Source of the DNA: Isochrysis galbana
Lineage: Eukaryota > Haptophyta > Isochrysidales > Isochrysidaceae
Length of the DNA stretch: 64,000 nt
Direction: 5' to 3'
Assembly: GCA_018136815.1 (NCBI GenBank)
Contig: CM030931.1
Location: 9,993,072-10,057,071 of the forward strand
The notes under the pieces were generated by a model. The model saw nothing but the letters and a program-made list of their open reading frames with translations. It did no database searches and was not told the origin of the DNA. Positions 20,570 to 31,150 of the stretch are shown here, in pieces; position 1 is the stretch's first letter, and the number at the start of each line of letters is the position of its first letter. The position numbers and the translations under genes are program-made.

Positions 20570-22230
20570 ATAGAGTTTTGTAGTTCTTCGCGATTCAACT
20601 CTCACTCAAACTTTACCGGTCGGTGGAGGAGGCGCCCGTTCCACTCTCCCCCACACGAGAGAGTAAAGTAGTATGGATAGTAGCCGGCAGTGTTTGGGGA
20701 AGGGCACGAGCCAAGTAACACAGAAAGCGGTCGCTGCGGTAGAACAAAGCGCTTCCCCCAACTTCTCGCTTCTTCCTCCGCGCGGCCAGGAGGGCCTCGT
20801 GCCCCGTCAGAGTTATATTGTTGTGTTAGTATAACCTTAGTGCTGCGGGACCGTAGCCGTTCGACGGCAACGGAGCCCCTACCCCGCGATGGGGGTGTGC
20901 GCGGTTGGCGCATGGCTCGTCCGGTGTATGTGGCTAGGAGTGCTAGCTAACAAGATGTCATACGACGCTATAAGTTCTAACGTGGTACCCCCGCCGAGAG
21001 GTCACCGCAATCTCCATGATACCAGCGCGCGCGTCGACGCTCAAGGGTGCAACACATCATCGAATGGACTCGACAAATAATTCGATGAAAATCTTTCCTT
21101 CGAATTTGAATTTGTGGCCGCCGAGCGGGCCACACGTTCCCACAACTGGTGGGACCTGGACAATATGTGGTCAGTCTACACAAATTCTTCAGTGGTGGCC
21201 GATGCCAGATCCGCAAGCATTCACCAATTCAAGGGTGGGAAGGACACTTTACCACATCGAATCACTCCAAGCACCCCTCAGCTCTTACTTCTACTGCTGT
21301 GGGGGTCGCGCGACGAAGGCAACGGCCGTCCGCTCTGCACCACGGCGCCGGGCAGGACAATCCTCGTCGAATCCCCCCGGACGCCATCACGCGGAAAGCG
21401 GAAAGGTCATCCCGGACCGGCATGGTCTCCACAACTCGCTCAACACGAGCACAGGAAGACTGCCATTGCTATGGGGAAGATTCGATCTCGACGTGTTGCG
21501 GGTAGGGGGGGTTGCCCGTTCCCCCTCGCACGTCCCCGTTCATTAGGTCCCCTTCGCGTGACCCCCTCCTCGCCGCCTCGCCCCGGTTCCCCCTCTTTGC
21601 ATCGCGTTCCTTCTCCCGCCATCGGTTCCTTTTCCCCCCCGTCCCCCTTTCGTTCTTTGTTGTCACGCTCCGACCCCCTTTTCCCGCGTCGGCCCACTGG
21701 GCCCGCCCCCTCTCTCTCTCCCCTTCCCCGTTCTCTCCCCGAGTGCCTCCTTGAGTTTCCGGCCCCGTTTCATCCCTCTCTCTTCCCGCGTCTTTTCCCT
21801 TCCCGGTGTTTACTTTTCCCGTGAGTGTCCCCCCCCCTTTGTTCTTTCGTCTCGCGATCAGCGCCACCGCTCGGGCGCTCCTGTCCCCTTCTCGTCTGCC
21901 TGTGCTCTCCGTACTCGTCACGCCCGTCCTCATGCTGCCCGAGGCCGAACCCTCGGTCTCGCCCTCGGCCGCACGTGCCCTCCCCGATCGTGTCTCTCCG
22001 TCTCCTGTGCCCCCTCCCATTTGTACCTCACATGTTAATGTCATGCACAGCCCTTCCACACCAACATGCATAGCAGCCACAGCCCCTCACCACTCATCAC
22101 ACACACATGGTAGCGGAGGCGTGTCGTCCACGCCTTCCCACCCAGCACCGCCCTCCCACGACCCTGCCGCCGACGCTCCCAACCTGCCAACACTCGACCA
22201 GCCCATGCCCTCTCACCCGTCGCCTGCGTC
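20570..22230. other. Intergenic, no supported gene
   Basis: Mixed unique DNA (20570-21480) followed by a pyrimidine-rich stretch (21500-22100) leading into the copia relic. Frames here show no recognisable domain. It may contain the 5' leader or LTR of the element, but no matching second LTR is seen. Confidence 0.4.
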
Positions 22231-23653
22231 GTGCACGCCCCCCGTCCGCCCGACCCCCGCGCTCTCACCAACGCCCTCGGCGATCCCCTGCCCGTACGTT
22301 TCTACGAGCATCTCGCCCGCCTTTGGGTTGAACACCACCACCCGAACCCCCCCTCCAACCCCTCCGCCCATGCCGCCGACGGCCCCGCTCACGCCGACTT
22401 CTTCGGCTCTACCGCCGACGACCTCCTCGACCTATACCTCCAAGACCTCCCACCTCGCCCTGCAGGGCCCGCCCAGCCCGAGTCCGCCCCCTCTCTTCCC
22501 CCCCCCCCCTCTGCTCCACCGCCTCCGTCTCCGCCCGTCCCGCTAGCTCCCTCGCCGTCGCCGCCGATGTCCTCGAGCTTTCCGTCTCACGATCCGCCCT
22601 CGCCCCCACCACGGCCCGCTCGTCCCCGCCCTCCCTCTTCACTTTCCAGCTCGACGGCGGCGCCAACACCAACATTCTCTCCGACCCGGCCGCCTCCGCC
22701 CTCTGCCTCCACTCGCCCACCTCCGGCGTCATCGCCGGCATCTCCGGATCTCCGGCGGCCTCCCTTTCGTCTCCGAGGCCACCGCCCACGTCTCCTTCGG
22801 CGGCCCGTCCGCCCCGCTCCACCTCCTCGGTTTCCTCTGCGCCTCCGGGGGCCCCAACATCATCTCCGAGTCCGTACTCATCGACTCCCTCGGCGTCGAA
22901 ATTCGCAAGAAGCCCTCTCCCCTCCCCTCCGACATCCTCTTCCCCGGCGGTCACTCCCTCCCGCTCCGCCGGGCGAACGGCCTCTTCTACGTCTCCGTTA
23001 CCTTCCACCCCCCCCGTCGGCCGCCGCCGCCTCCCTCCTCAACGCCAACGACAAAGCGCTCCTTTGGGCCGCCCGGCTCGGTCTCGACTCCACCGCCCTT
23101 GCCGCCACCTCCCGAGCCGTCCAGGGCATGTCGCTCGACTCCCTCTCGCCCGCCCAGCGGGCCGCCGTCGACTCCAGCGTCCCGCGCGCCATCTCGCAGG
23201 CCAGGCACGCCCCCGTCCGCAGCACCCCCGTCCGCCACCTTTCCACGAAGCCCGCCGCCCTCTTCATCTGCGACGGCTTCGGCCCCCACTCCGCGCCCTC
23301 CCCCACCGATGGCGCCACGTACCATTTCGAAGCCGTCGACGAGTTCACCTCCTTCGCCTTCCTCTCGCCCGGTCGCTCGCACACCGTCGACGACTGGCTT
23401 GTCTTCCTTCGCCGCGTCGCCCTCGAAGCTCGCGCGCATGGTCACCAGCCTCTCCGCCTCCGTTTCGATCGCGCTCCCGAGCTCGCCAACACCGATTTCC
23501 GCCGACGCGTCGAGTCCGAACTTGGCCTCCTCGTGCAGCTCACCTCCCGCGAACACCACCAAGGCGTCGGTCGAGCCGAACGCCACCACGACGTAATCAC
23601 CCGCGCCGCCGAAGCTATGCTCCAGCGCGCCCAGCTCACAAGGCAGACACAAT
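22231..23653 (+). pseudogene. Ty1/copia-type retrotransposon gag-pol relic
   Basis: Reading across at least two frameshifts gives, in order: a gag-like segment (PVRFYEHLARLWVEHH), a protease-like LDGGANTNILSD at ~22655-22690, a segment with GLFYVSVTF before the integrase, a GAG-pre-integrase-like LLWAARLGLDSTALAA (~23065), and an integrase core with ICDGFGPH, HFEAVDEFTSF, LRFDRAPEL and GVGRAERHH matching the D, D and E blocks of copia integrases (23260-23620). Copia elements encode these on one polyprotein. No reverse transcriptase or RNase H is visible downstream, and no LTR pair was found, so it is broken and probably 3'-truncated. Codon third positions are strongly C/G. Confidence 0.75.
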
Positions 23654-24032
23654 GTGGGAGCATGCTCTGCAGAACACCTCACCGCACTTCACCTCAAGAT
23701 AATGGCCAGGGTGTTGGTTCACGCGGGCAAGTGCCGTTACCCTTTTTGGTTCGGACGTTTTCCGGACACCTCGTCTTGCTGTACGAACACCCATGGGGGG
23801 CAAGTGCTTCCTCTTCCTGTCGCGCTCATGCGCTGCGAGCATTGGGATATTCAGCCCCACATCAGCGTCGACGTCGCACACGTCGCTCTCATGGTCACTT
23901 TCACCATGATCCTAAGACAGCGCATTGAGGAGGGGGGGGGGGGGAGCGCGGGAGCGCTCAGCTCTCGCACCGATGGCACACCCTTCATCCGCTCCTTACG
24001 GCCCCCCTCACAAAGGCTGGGCGCAGCCATAC

Positions 24033-24400
24033 CTGCATCTGAACATCGGAGATGCGAAGCCACACCGGTGCCCTCGTCGCAGTCGTGCCCTCCCCACCCC
24101 CACCCTCAAAGAGCACTTGCACCATGTGCGGGCCATGGAGGGTGCCCTTGCCCAGCATCGTAACCACGCCCTTGCCGAGGGAGTTGTGCAACACCCTCGA
24201 GCCCTGCTCGTAGATGTTGTCGGCCGTGGACATGACGGCATCCGGGTTCTCCCCGACGTCCTCCTCATCGTCGAGCTCATCGTCGTCGGCCCTCGCACCC
24301 TCGCCCTCGCCCTCTGTCCCAGCCGCCCTTCCAGCGTCCGCATCAACGTCATCTTCTTGGGCCCCATTGCTGCTTGCGCGCGATGCTGTCAGCCGCTTGG
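24033..24400 (-). CDS. Possible exon: acidic linker plus small Tudor-like domain
   Basis: A minus-strand open stretch encodes an acidic linker (DDDELDDEEDVGENPD) then GSRVLHNSLGKGVVTMLGKG and VQVLFEGG, ending WLRISDVQMQ. The G-x-V-x-H...G-K-G-V pattern recalls small Tudor/SH3-like domains found at ends of helicases. A donor-like CAG|GTATGG follows at 24033, and acceptor-like AG occurs near 24395. The remaining exons were not located, so this may be one exon of a gene or a relic. Confidence 0.3.
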
Positions 24401-24601
24401 AATAGCGCGAACCTGCGTGGCGAGGGGAAGGGAGCCTGGTGAGTGGCCATGCTTCCGCGCGCGTCGCACCACAAATGGGGCTAGCAGCGCAGCCAGGCTG
24501 CTCACCCGGGGCCATCGCACGCCCCCTGCCCCCTGCCTCCTGCCTCGCTGTCCCCCCCTGCCGCACGGGGCGGCACGGCGGCTCGCGCCCCCAAATATGT
24601 A

Positions 24602-25203
24602 CTACCTCCGTTCCAAAACTGAAATGCCTCGCACGCTTTGTGTTGAATGGAAGGGCCACAAACTTCAACTAGGGGCTCCATCAAAGGTATGGTGTTGGGG
24701 AGGGTACATTGGGGCTTAACATAAGAGCGCTTGTAAGGTCATTAGTATGCGGCTATGCCTAGTGCCAATGCGACAAGCATACGCACTCTATTCACTGTCA
24801 GAACGAACGCTCCGTGCGGCAAATCATACACTCATTCCCACCATCTACCTCCACAATCTTTGCCAACACCCAGCGCTTGGTGTCAAACAAATGCCTGCGG
24901 CAAGGTGATGTTATAAGCGTGTTCATGGAGCACTCTCTCGAACCAACTCCTTTGCCTCCTCAGGGCCAGAGGGCAAAAGCGCGGCAGCCAGCCACCCGCG
25001 CCGGTTCGCGCCGCGCGCAACTTTTCGCACCTTTATGAAATGAAAACTCATCATTTCTTTTGTTTTCGTCATGCTGTCTTCTCTTCCATCGCATCTGGCA
25101 TACGCCCCAATGTACCCGCAAAATGTCTCGATCATTCGAATCTCATTTTGTAACCCCCTCTAAGAGACATTTCCCTGGATCCTGAGTTTTGGAACGGAGG
25201 TAG
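24602..25203. mobile_element. Stowaway/Tc1-mariner-like MITE, 602 bp
   Basis: Perfect 19-bp terminal inverted repeats, CTACCTCCGTTCCAAAACT at 24602-24620 and its complement at 25185-25203, each flanked by TA (24600-24601 and 25204-25205), the target duplication of the Tc1/mariner superfamily. The TIR resembles the CTCCCTCCGTTCC ends known from plant Stowaway MITEs. No transposase domain is recognisable inside, so it is non-autonomous. It sits in an AAATATGT-containing repeat fragment. Confidence 0.9.
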
Positions 25204-25539
25204 TAGTAAATATGTAAAAATATGTATTCGCCGAAAGCCCACCCAAATATGTAGAAAAATAAGTACATATTTTCGCTCAGGCCTAAAGGCCAGCGAGGCG
25301 AGCGAGGGAGAGGCAGGGACAGACGACAAAGGCAAAGGTTACTTGATGCCTAGCGCAGAGCTCTTATCCCTGGCCGCAAGGCTAGATATCGAACACCAAG
25401 TCAAAGCAACGCCTAAAAACCACCCGGAGACAAGCAGCTAAGTACACAATCATGCGCAACCGCGAGGCGACCCCGAGAGAGGAATTGGCCCTACGGCGCA
25501 CATGAAGCACGCAGAACCACGAGACACTCTAGCGGCTAG

Positions 25540-25800
25540 CGGTCGGAACCATACCGATGACACGCTTCGAAAGGCCTGCCCGGAACACGAACACGCATCC
25601 GAAACCGGGCCCGTGGTAGTGTACCAGGGCCGCAACCCCAACACCGAACAAAAAGGAAAGAGGGGGTGAAGGCGAGGATATGGGGCGACGGCTGACGGGA
25701 GAGAAGGGCGATGATGACAGGCAAGGATAGATTATGCCTGACATCAGCCTGACTAGCGATCGGTGTAGGTGTGTAGCCCTGAATCTTCAGATTTTTTTTC
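25540..25800 (-). repeat. Dispersed repeat R, uninterrupted copy
   Basis: On the minus strand it runs from AATCTGAAGATTCAGGGCTA to CAGGCCTTTCGAAG. Other copies are at 63008-63240 (+), 51385-51500 (+, 5' part) and 34660-35790 (-, interrupted by a Tc1-like element). It contains the GGTAGTGTACCAGGGCC site that is the exact insertion point of that element in the 34.7-kb copy. Confidence 0.75.
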
Positions 25801-25819
25801 TGCCAACCTCAAGCGGCAC

Positions 25820-25895
25820 TTCAAGTGGGGGTGTAGAATAGTGGGTGCAGAGCCGCGTGTGCGGTAAGAATAATACTACTATACAGTTTTTACTA
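25820..25895 (+). mobile_element. Retroposon 3' end fragment
   Basis: GTGGGGGTGTAGAATAGT... then GAGCCGCGTGTGCGGTAAGA match the last ~70 bp of the retroposon at 45976-46724. Strongly 5'-truncated. Confidence 0.55.
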
Positions 25896-25899
25896 ATTA

Positions 25900-26380
25900 G
25901 TATCATTATTATCTCCATTATTTCACAGTTCACCCCATCAATATCATTACATTACGATTACATTGATAGCTAATGTGGGCGGACTTGGAGGTTAGAAGAT
26001 GACTTGTTGAGCCGCCAGCAACCCCTTGGCAACCCCCTCGCGCCACGGCGTTTCATCTTACTTGGACTTGGAGGTCATCGGGGAGAGCCAATCGCAGGTT
26101 CCGAGCGGTGCACCTGCAAGCCATAGGGTCTAGACTTTGAGGTTGAGGCTTGATAGCATGGCCACTTATCCTGTGGGACGACTCGGTCGCGAACGTCCGA
26201 ATTGGTGATGGCTACTCACGGCGCATGCAATCATTGAGTCGAACCGTGCCTGACATGTCTTCAACAGGCGTCAGGAGCGCGGCAGAGCGCGATATACACT
26301 ACCACCCCATCCTGCATCAACCCTAACCCACTCTCGCCGAGCCTTGACGGGACGAACCGGTCTTCGGTCTTTCACTGGTG
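25900..26380. other. Intergenic, unique DNA
   Basis: No repeat or gene recognised; lies 3' of the minus-strand F-box gene, so it includes that gene's 3' UTR. Confidence 0.4.
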
Positions 26381-26384
26381 CAGC

Positions 26385-26882
26385 TCATCCCTGGACAGCA
26401 TCGAGACCATCTTCATCTAAGCTCATCTCTAGATACTGCTCGAAATGTTTAGTGAGTGCAGGCACGTCCAGACAGAGTCCAGTGCACCCGCTCAAGTCCA
26501 AGTCGTCTAGATGGACTGCCTGTGTCAGTGCGGCAACACCTTCGGATGTCACCAATGGTAAGCAGCAAATGTTAAGGCGACGTAGACTGCGGCAGCCATG
26601 GAGAACAGCAAGGCCACGATCACTGATTCTTCTGCACCCGTACAGATTGAGCTCGCAGAGCTGTGGCCTAAGTTTCACTATGGCCTGCAACGCATCGTCT
26701 GTCAACATTGTACAGACCCCACTCAAGTCCAGTCTCCTCTCCTCCGCAAAATACGCCCGGGTGCCCTCTTGCCAAGCCCTACAGACGCCAGCTACGCTGA
26801 GCTGCGAGGGCAGAGGCAGCAACCGTAGTATGCTCCCAAAGGCATCTCCCGGCAACGCGGAAGTCGGCGCGTCCTCGTCCAT
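26385..26882 (-). CDS. F-box and leucine-rich-repeat protein
   Basis: A single-exon 165-residue protein. Residues ~8-45 form an F-box (LPGDAFGSILRLLPLPSQLS, then VCRAWQ), which in this family docks on SKP1 of SCF ubiquitin ligases. Residues ~50-145 are Cys-type LRRs: LCELNLYGCRRISDRGLAVL, LRRLNICCLPLVTSEGVAAL and LDDLDLSGCTGL. These match AMN1/FBXL-like substrate-binding repeats. It is short, with about three to four LRRs where typical family members have more, so it may recognise a small target or be a compact paralogue. The start is the first ATG of the frame, directly before the F-box. The target is unknown. Confidence 0.85.
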   Translation of the reverse strand: MDEDAPTSALPGDAFGSILRLLPLPSQLSVAGVCRAWQEGTRAYFAEERRLDLSGVCTMLTDDALQAIVKLRPQLCELNLYGCRRISDRGLAVLHGCRSLRRLNICCLPLVTSEGVAALTQAVHLDDLDLSGCTGLCLDVPALTKHFEQYLEMSLDEDGLDAVQG

Positions 26883-27011
26883 CGCTCGTCGCTTGCTTGG
26901 TCAATGGATTCCTTTCCTACGTAGGAGTACTCTAACAGCATTTTCACATATTTACCACTACTCTTTAGGAGTCTCTAAACTAGTAACCAGTAACGTAGCT
27001 TAGCAATAAAT

Positions 27012-27056
<45 letters not shown>
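27012..27056. repeat. (AGC)15 microsatellite
   Basis: Fifteen perfect AGC triplets, 130 bp upstream of the F-box start on the opposite strand. Likely length-polymorphic. Confidence 0.95.
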
Positions 27057-27057
<1 letters not shown>

Positions 27058-27159
27058 CAATAATAAATCCGCTACTGCCACTAGCCTGGTACACACCCTA
27101 CAAATCGCAGCGTTGTCGAAACGAGGCGGACCTCGTACGTAGAGGGCTCGCCGTAGTTG

Positions 27160-27300
27160 TAGGGCGGTCAAAGGTCAAACAGCAAACAGTTTTTTATAAG
27201 GGGTGAAAAAATGACCATCTCAGAATTGAGGAAATTTGAGGATTTCTTTCGGGAGAAAGTTCCCAATACACCTAACTAGCACATATCCGGGGCCCATTTG
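27160..27300. repeat. Small dispersed repeat copy
   Basis: GGGCGGTCAAAGGTCAAAC...AAGGGGTGAAAA...AGAATTGAGG matches segments at 12323-12400 and 45880-45945. Function unknown. Confidence 0.5.
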
Positions 27301-27399
27301 GACCCGGAACCCCCCCTTGGCCCTTGGGCCCCCACAACGTACAAAACGTAATCAAAAACTGCTGACAAAAGACGCTAAAATCGCAAAAGCTTAAAAAGC

Positions 27400-27735
27400 C
27401 CAACTTCGAACCGATGCCGGGCGCGCTGCGTGACCGTTTTCGACGATCCATCCGGATGGGGGACCCCACCAGATACCAAATACACAGGACCCACCTGGAT
27501 GGTCACGCCAATCGGGCAGGCCGCGCGCCGAACCCCTCCGTCTTCGCCTCCGCCCATGACGCCGCCCTCGCCGCCGCCGTCTCTTCCACCGTCTCCTCCA
27601 CCATCTCCGCCTCCTCCCTCGCCCCCACCTCCTCCGTCTCCGCCTCCGCCCTCGCCGCCACCACCGTCGAGGCCGCCGCCGTCTCCTCCTCCACCGTCTC
27701 CGCCACCCTGGGCAAAGGAGGCTGGGTCTGTCTAG
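27400..27735 (+). repeat. Satellite-like unit fused to a Pro-rich (SPPPP) stretch
   Basis: 27400-27530 aligns loosely with the 204-bp satellite at the start of the window (CCCAACTTCGAACC...GCCGGGCGCGCTG, then ACGCCAATCG). It runs directly into 200 bp encoding SPPPPSPPP, the same low-complexity type as 13.8-16.2 kb but on the opposite strand. There is no ATG upstream in frame, so I treat it as a relic. Confidence 0.5.
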
Positions 27736-27739
27736 GGCC

Positions 27740-28067
27740 CAAGCCCCAAGCCTTCCCTGCCTCTCCCTCACTGCTGGAGCTCCCGAGCTGCTAAGCCCCC
27801 CACTCTGCACCTCTCCGCCTGTCGACCAGGGGGGGGAGGAGGGGTTAGAGCAATGGCAATGAGCTGGCTACGACGGGCCAGGGCGAGCGAACCAGGCGAG
27901 CCCGTGCGGGAGGGAGGGTCAGCAGGGCAGTCGCGGCTCATGGCAAGACATAGGGCATGCCATGAGGATGGGTGGTTCCTTCCCCACAGCAGGGGAGGAG
28001 TGAAGAGAGGGGGGGGGGAGGCTCGTGTCACCCGATGGATGAACCAAGTAGTAGTATCAACTTAACT
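27740..28067 (-). mobile_element. Retroposon copy with degraded hairpin
   Basis: On the minus strand it starts with a degenerate hairpin (28042-28067, AGTTAAGTTGATAC...TTGGTT), followed by the body seen at 45976 and 54790: CACGAGCC, CACTCCTCCCCTGC, GGAACCACCCATCCTC. The 3' part is lost near 27740. Confidence 0.65.
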
Positions 28068-28125
28068 AATGAGGAGTGTAAGGGAAGAGGGAAGGTGAAG
28101 CGAGAGGACTTGGGGTTATACCGAC

Positions 28126-28179
28126 CGATTGTCGATTGTCAAGATGCCTCTAGCGCAGCTAGCAATCAATCGACAATCG
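28126..28179. repeat. 13-bp perfect inverted repeat
   Basis: CGATTGTCGATTG at 28126-28138 and CAATCGACAATCG at 28167-28179 around a 28-bp loop. No associated gene is seen. Confidence 0.85.
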
Positions 28180-28770
28180 AGTATCGGAGGCAGAGCAATC
28201 AGCGAACGGCGACCGATGCGGACAGACGAGGCCATAACACCAAGTCACGCTCCACAAGATCTACTGAAAATTCACGTAAACTAAGTTAAAACTCATCACA
28301 TTTCCAACCACTAAAGCATATCCTCGCAATTCCGACGAAGAAAGAGTTCCAATCGCTCATGATTAGCCATTGGTGTAGCGTTCTCGTTTCTACCTGAGCC
28401 CAACGTTAGCTGGCCCCTGTCCATTCGCTAGACGAAGACTCGGAAGTCCGACGCGCCACGGCCGATCGCTGCGTGGGACGGCCTTGGTGACACTGTGTAA
28501 AATGAGCGGACATGCGAATGTAGAGAGGGGAGGACACTGCGCCAACGAAACGCTAGGGCCCATGTAGGAGTGGTTAGGAGGTATGATGGTGAGCTAGTAC
28601 TGAGAGGCATAGCTTAATTGGATGAAGCCGTCATGACTATTTGTGGTCTTTGTCTGTGCTCCCCGATGAGCAGTCTAAAGCTGACGATCAGTTGCCTCTA
28701 GGGAACGTCGAGAATGGGCGGCCTTGTCGCCCGAAGCACCACCCTCCCCGCCTTGAACTTGGGGGTGCGA
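28180..28770. other. Intergenic, unique DNA
   Basis: No gene or repeat recognised; lies 3' of the minus-strand J-domain gene. Confidence 0.4.
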
Positions 28771-28776
28771 CTTTCA

Positions 28777-29829
28777 TTACTCGGTAGAGAAGGAGCGTTT
28801 TCTTTGAGGTTGCGTCTTGACCTTCTCCTCAAGCAACACCTTCAGGCCGCTTAATCTTTCGATAGCAAGACGCTGTTCGCTCAGCCGGTCCCGAAGGCGT
28901 GACGATAGCTCGAGGAAGGCGAGCTCCCGCTCCATTGCTTGGATGCGGTCCTCGCGAGAGACAGGAGATGTACCACGCCACTGTTCAGCACGAGTTTCCG
29001 CTTTCGTGAGCGTCTCCTCCAAGTGGCGCACACGTGAGCGATGGCACTGCATCCTTTGCTTCAAGTCTTCAATCTCGACTAAGAGCACTTCACGGTTTGA
29101 AAGCTCTAAGAGCAGCCTCTCTTGATTCTCCAGTCTTGCGGTGAGCTCTTCAGACTGAGCCTGCCTCTCCCCACCCTGTGCGAAGGCCTGGACCGCCGAT
29201 TCGAGAATAGAAATGAATGCCCTGCGCGCCTCTTGACTCGGCCTTGCGCGCAAGGGCATGTGCTCACGCCAAATTCCATCAAAAGCAATTTCGCGCCACC
29301 GCTGCCTCCGACGCTCTGAGTCTTCCGCTTCCTCCTCCTCGGCCTCGCGACGGTTCCCTGTCCTTCGGAATGTCGCATCGCCGTCGGGAGCAGCATGACG
29401 AGCTCTGTTCGCCGCACGATCCTTCACATCTTCCCAGGAGCGAGAGGCACGAGCGCGAGCCTTCCGTCGCATCTCTGCGGCGTCCCACTCACGCCGCTTT
29501 TGCGGGTCTGTCAGCGCACTCAAAGCATCAGTGAGTCGGCGAAACTCAATCGCCGATCCGCCAACGTCAGGATGAACCTCACGCGCCCGACGCCGATACG
29601 CGCGTCTAATCTCAGCAATCGATGCAGTCCTCGGCACGTCAAGCACTTCATATGGATCCAGCGAATCCTGACTCTCACCCGCATCAGCCGCCAGCATCGC
29701 CACGCGGTAAGCTCCAGCGCGGCTGGCCACCCCGACTGCGAATCTTTCAGCGATGAAAAGATGCTGACGCCCAGTCGCACGCCAAGCGGTGGTGGCCAAC
29801 ATCAACTGGACGACGGCCACCACCGACAT
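28777..29829 (-). CDS. J-domain protein with C-terminal coiled coils
   Basis: A single-exon 350-residue protein from the ATG at 29829. The frame extends 19 codons further upstream, but only from a GTG. Residues 1-20 are hydrophobic (MSVVAVVQLMLATTAW) with an Arg/Ala-rich follow-on, suggesting a signal or organelle-targeting peptide. Residues ~58-120 are a J domain (DPYEVLDVPRTAS, RRAYRRRAREVHPDVGG) with the HPD tripeptide that stimulates Hsp70 ATPase. The middle is Arg/Glu-rich and the last ~130 residues are heptad-like coiled coil (ERLLLELSNREVLLVEIEDL). There is no Gly/Phe or zinc-finger region, so it is a class-C J protein. The partner Hsp70 and compartment are unknown; a plastid or mitochondrial location is only suggested by the N-terminus. 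Confidence 0.85.
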   Translation of the reverse strand: MSVVAVVQLMLATTAWRATGRQHLFIAERFAVGVASRAGAYRVAMLAADAGESQDSLDPYEVLDVPRTASIAEIRRAYRRRAREVHPDVGGSAIEFRRLTDALSALTDPQKRREWDAAEMRRKARARASRSWEDVKDRAANRARHAAPDGDATFRRTGNRREAEEEEAEDSERRRQRWREIAFDGIWREHMPLRARPSQEARRAFISILESAVQAFAQGGERQAQSEELTARLENQERLLLELSNREVLLVEIEDLKQRMQCHRSRVRHLEETLTKAETRAEQWRGTSPVSREDRIQAMERELAFLELSSRLRDRLSEQRLAIERLSGLKVLLEEKVKTQPQRKRSFSTE

Positions 29830-29989
29830 GAGCTGAGGCTCGCCGAGGCCTCGGGCAGCCTGCTGTCGATGCGATTCACGATTCACGACGGCCGAGCACC
29901 GTCTGAAAACCTCGATACTCCTTCTCTAGACAGGCGCGCACTCCATACTCCACTAAGTGTACTAAGTATGTAGGAGCGAGCAAGTCTAC

Positions 29990-30500
29990 ATTTACATGTT
30001 CTCACCGGGGGGCTTCCTTTGGACCATCCATGTGGTATCATAGACTATAGACTCCCACCTCGAGCGCGTGTGACAGGAAGAAGAAAATAAGAAGAATGAT
30101 GATGATGATGATGATGATGATACTGAATATTATTAGTGCCGCTACTACTACTGCCACTGGCCATGCACCATGCACCAACACGCCAAGCCATAACACACAT
30201 GACCGCATGCATTATAATCCAAGACACACAAAACTATGAACCTAGTTGTGAGTGGTGAACCGAGGAGGGAGAGCCCGTGAAGTTGTGGGTCTCTGATGCT
30301 TATGCTTGTGCTTGGGCGCTTGGGCAGTGTGCAGTGTGGCATGTGGGGAGAGAAGGAGGGGGCGAGAAGTGCGCAGTGGAGGAAAAGCGCGCCCACTGGG
30401 AGTCGAATTCGAGCCCAGAGTGCAAAAGGAAAAGGATGAAAGAGATGAGAGATGGTGGGATGAACCACTACGCCACGCGCCAAGCGAGAGTTTACGTTTA
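29990..30500. other. Intergenic with (ATG)n microsatellite and tRNA-like relic
   Basis: A (GAT/ATG)n run lies at 30096-30121. On the minus strand 30484-30388 has TGGCGTAGTGGTTC (box A-like) and GGGCTCGAATTCGACTCCC (box B-like), as in tRNA-derived SINEs, but no cloverleaf can be drawn. Confidence 0.45.
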
Positions 30501-30509
30501 CGTGAGCTG

Positions 30510-30538
30510 AAGTCGCGTTCCGTCAAAAGAGGGCCAGG
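30510..30538. repeat. 29-bp dispersed word, copy 2
   Basis: Identical to the copy at 17847 over the full 29 bp. It is followed by T-rich DNA and then the 3' end of the minus-strand frame at 30662. Confidence 0.9.
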
Positions 30539-30661
30539 TTATATTTTTTTTCACCCAGATGTGCATGTTTTCTTTTTCAACCACAACCAGTCTCCATTGT
30601 ATTATTTGAGTACAACGCTAATTAAGGAAGCTAACACCTAAAACACACAGCAACCCCAAAG

Positions 30662-31150
30662 CTACTGAGTTTTCATCCTTTTCGTCTTTTTCTCGCACAC
30701 CTCCTCCTCGATCTTATTCTCGATGTCGTTCTTCTGGCAGGCGACGATGTCGCTCGGCTGATCTTGGGTGGCGAGATCCATGATGCGTGCGAGGACGGCC
30801 TCCTTGTTCTGCATGTAGAGTTTGCCAGCTGCTCGGCGCACTTGCACCATGGGATCCGCTTCAGCGTACGCGACCGCCGTGATGTATTCCATGCAGAGAT
30901 ACGCGACGGCGGCTTGCTCTCCAATGTATCTGGTCTTTGGGATTGGGATCTTGTCGTACTCGTCAGAGTAGTCGCCGACGAGCATGAGGGTTGCCTTGCA
31001 CCAACGGCCCATGTATGGCTTGATCAGTGCCCACATCGACGGGTAGCGTTCCTTGGCCAGGTCCACGCGGAAGTCTCCACACCCACGGCCCATGCCAGAG
31101 GCTGTGACGAGCAGCATCGCCAGGATGGCGCCGCTCATGCCCTCCTCCAT
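30662..31150 (-). CDS. Conserved tail of an unidentified protein (probable gene fragment)
   Basis: A 162-residue frame from the ATG at 31150. The frame continues upstream in good coding style (KFCEHMEEG, YFVFIAKRLGHRTYEE) to an in-frame TAG at 31232, beyond which more plausible residues (HKPRSFDMG) follow, suggesting an original longer gene interrupted by that stop. The middle reads DYSDEYDKIPIPKTRYIGEQ and VRRAAGKLYMQNKEAVLARI; the end is charged and basic (EKKTKRMKTQ), possibly a nuclear signal. I do not recognise the family; the helical character could fit a HEAT-like tail, but this is weak. A second, frameshifted copy of the last 60 residues with the same 3' flank is at 18050-18240. Confidence 0.5.
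   Translation of the reverse strand: MEEGMSGAILAMLLVTASGMGRGCGDFRVDLAKERYPSMWALIKPYMGRWCKATLMLVGDYSDEYDKIPIPKTRYIGEQAAVAYLCMEYITAVAYAEADPMVQVRRAAGKLYMQNKEAVLARIMDLATQDQPSDIVACQKNDIENKIEEEVCEKKTKRMKTQ

Noticed and set aside
22231-24000. Intact LTR retrotransposon
   Set aside because: Frameshifts, no reverse transcriptase and no recognisable LTR pair; only a relic is supported.
30388-30484. tRNA-like sequence on the minus strand (TGGCGTAGTGGTTC and GGGCTCGAATTCGACTCCC)
   Set aside because: Box A and box B resemblance only; the T-arm is not standard and no anticodon arm or acceptor pairing can be drawn. At best a tRNA-derived SINE relic.
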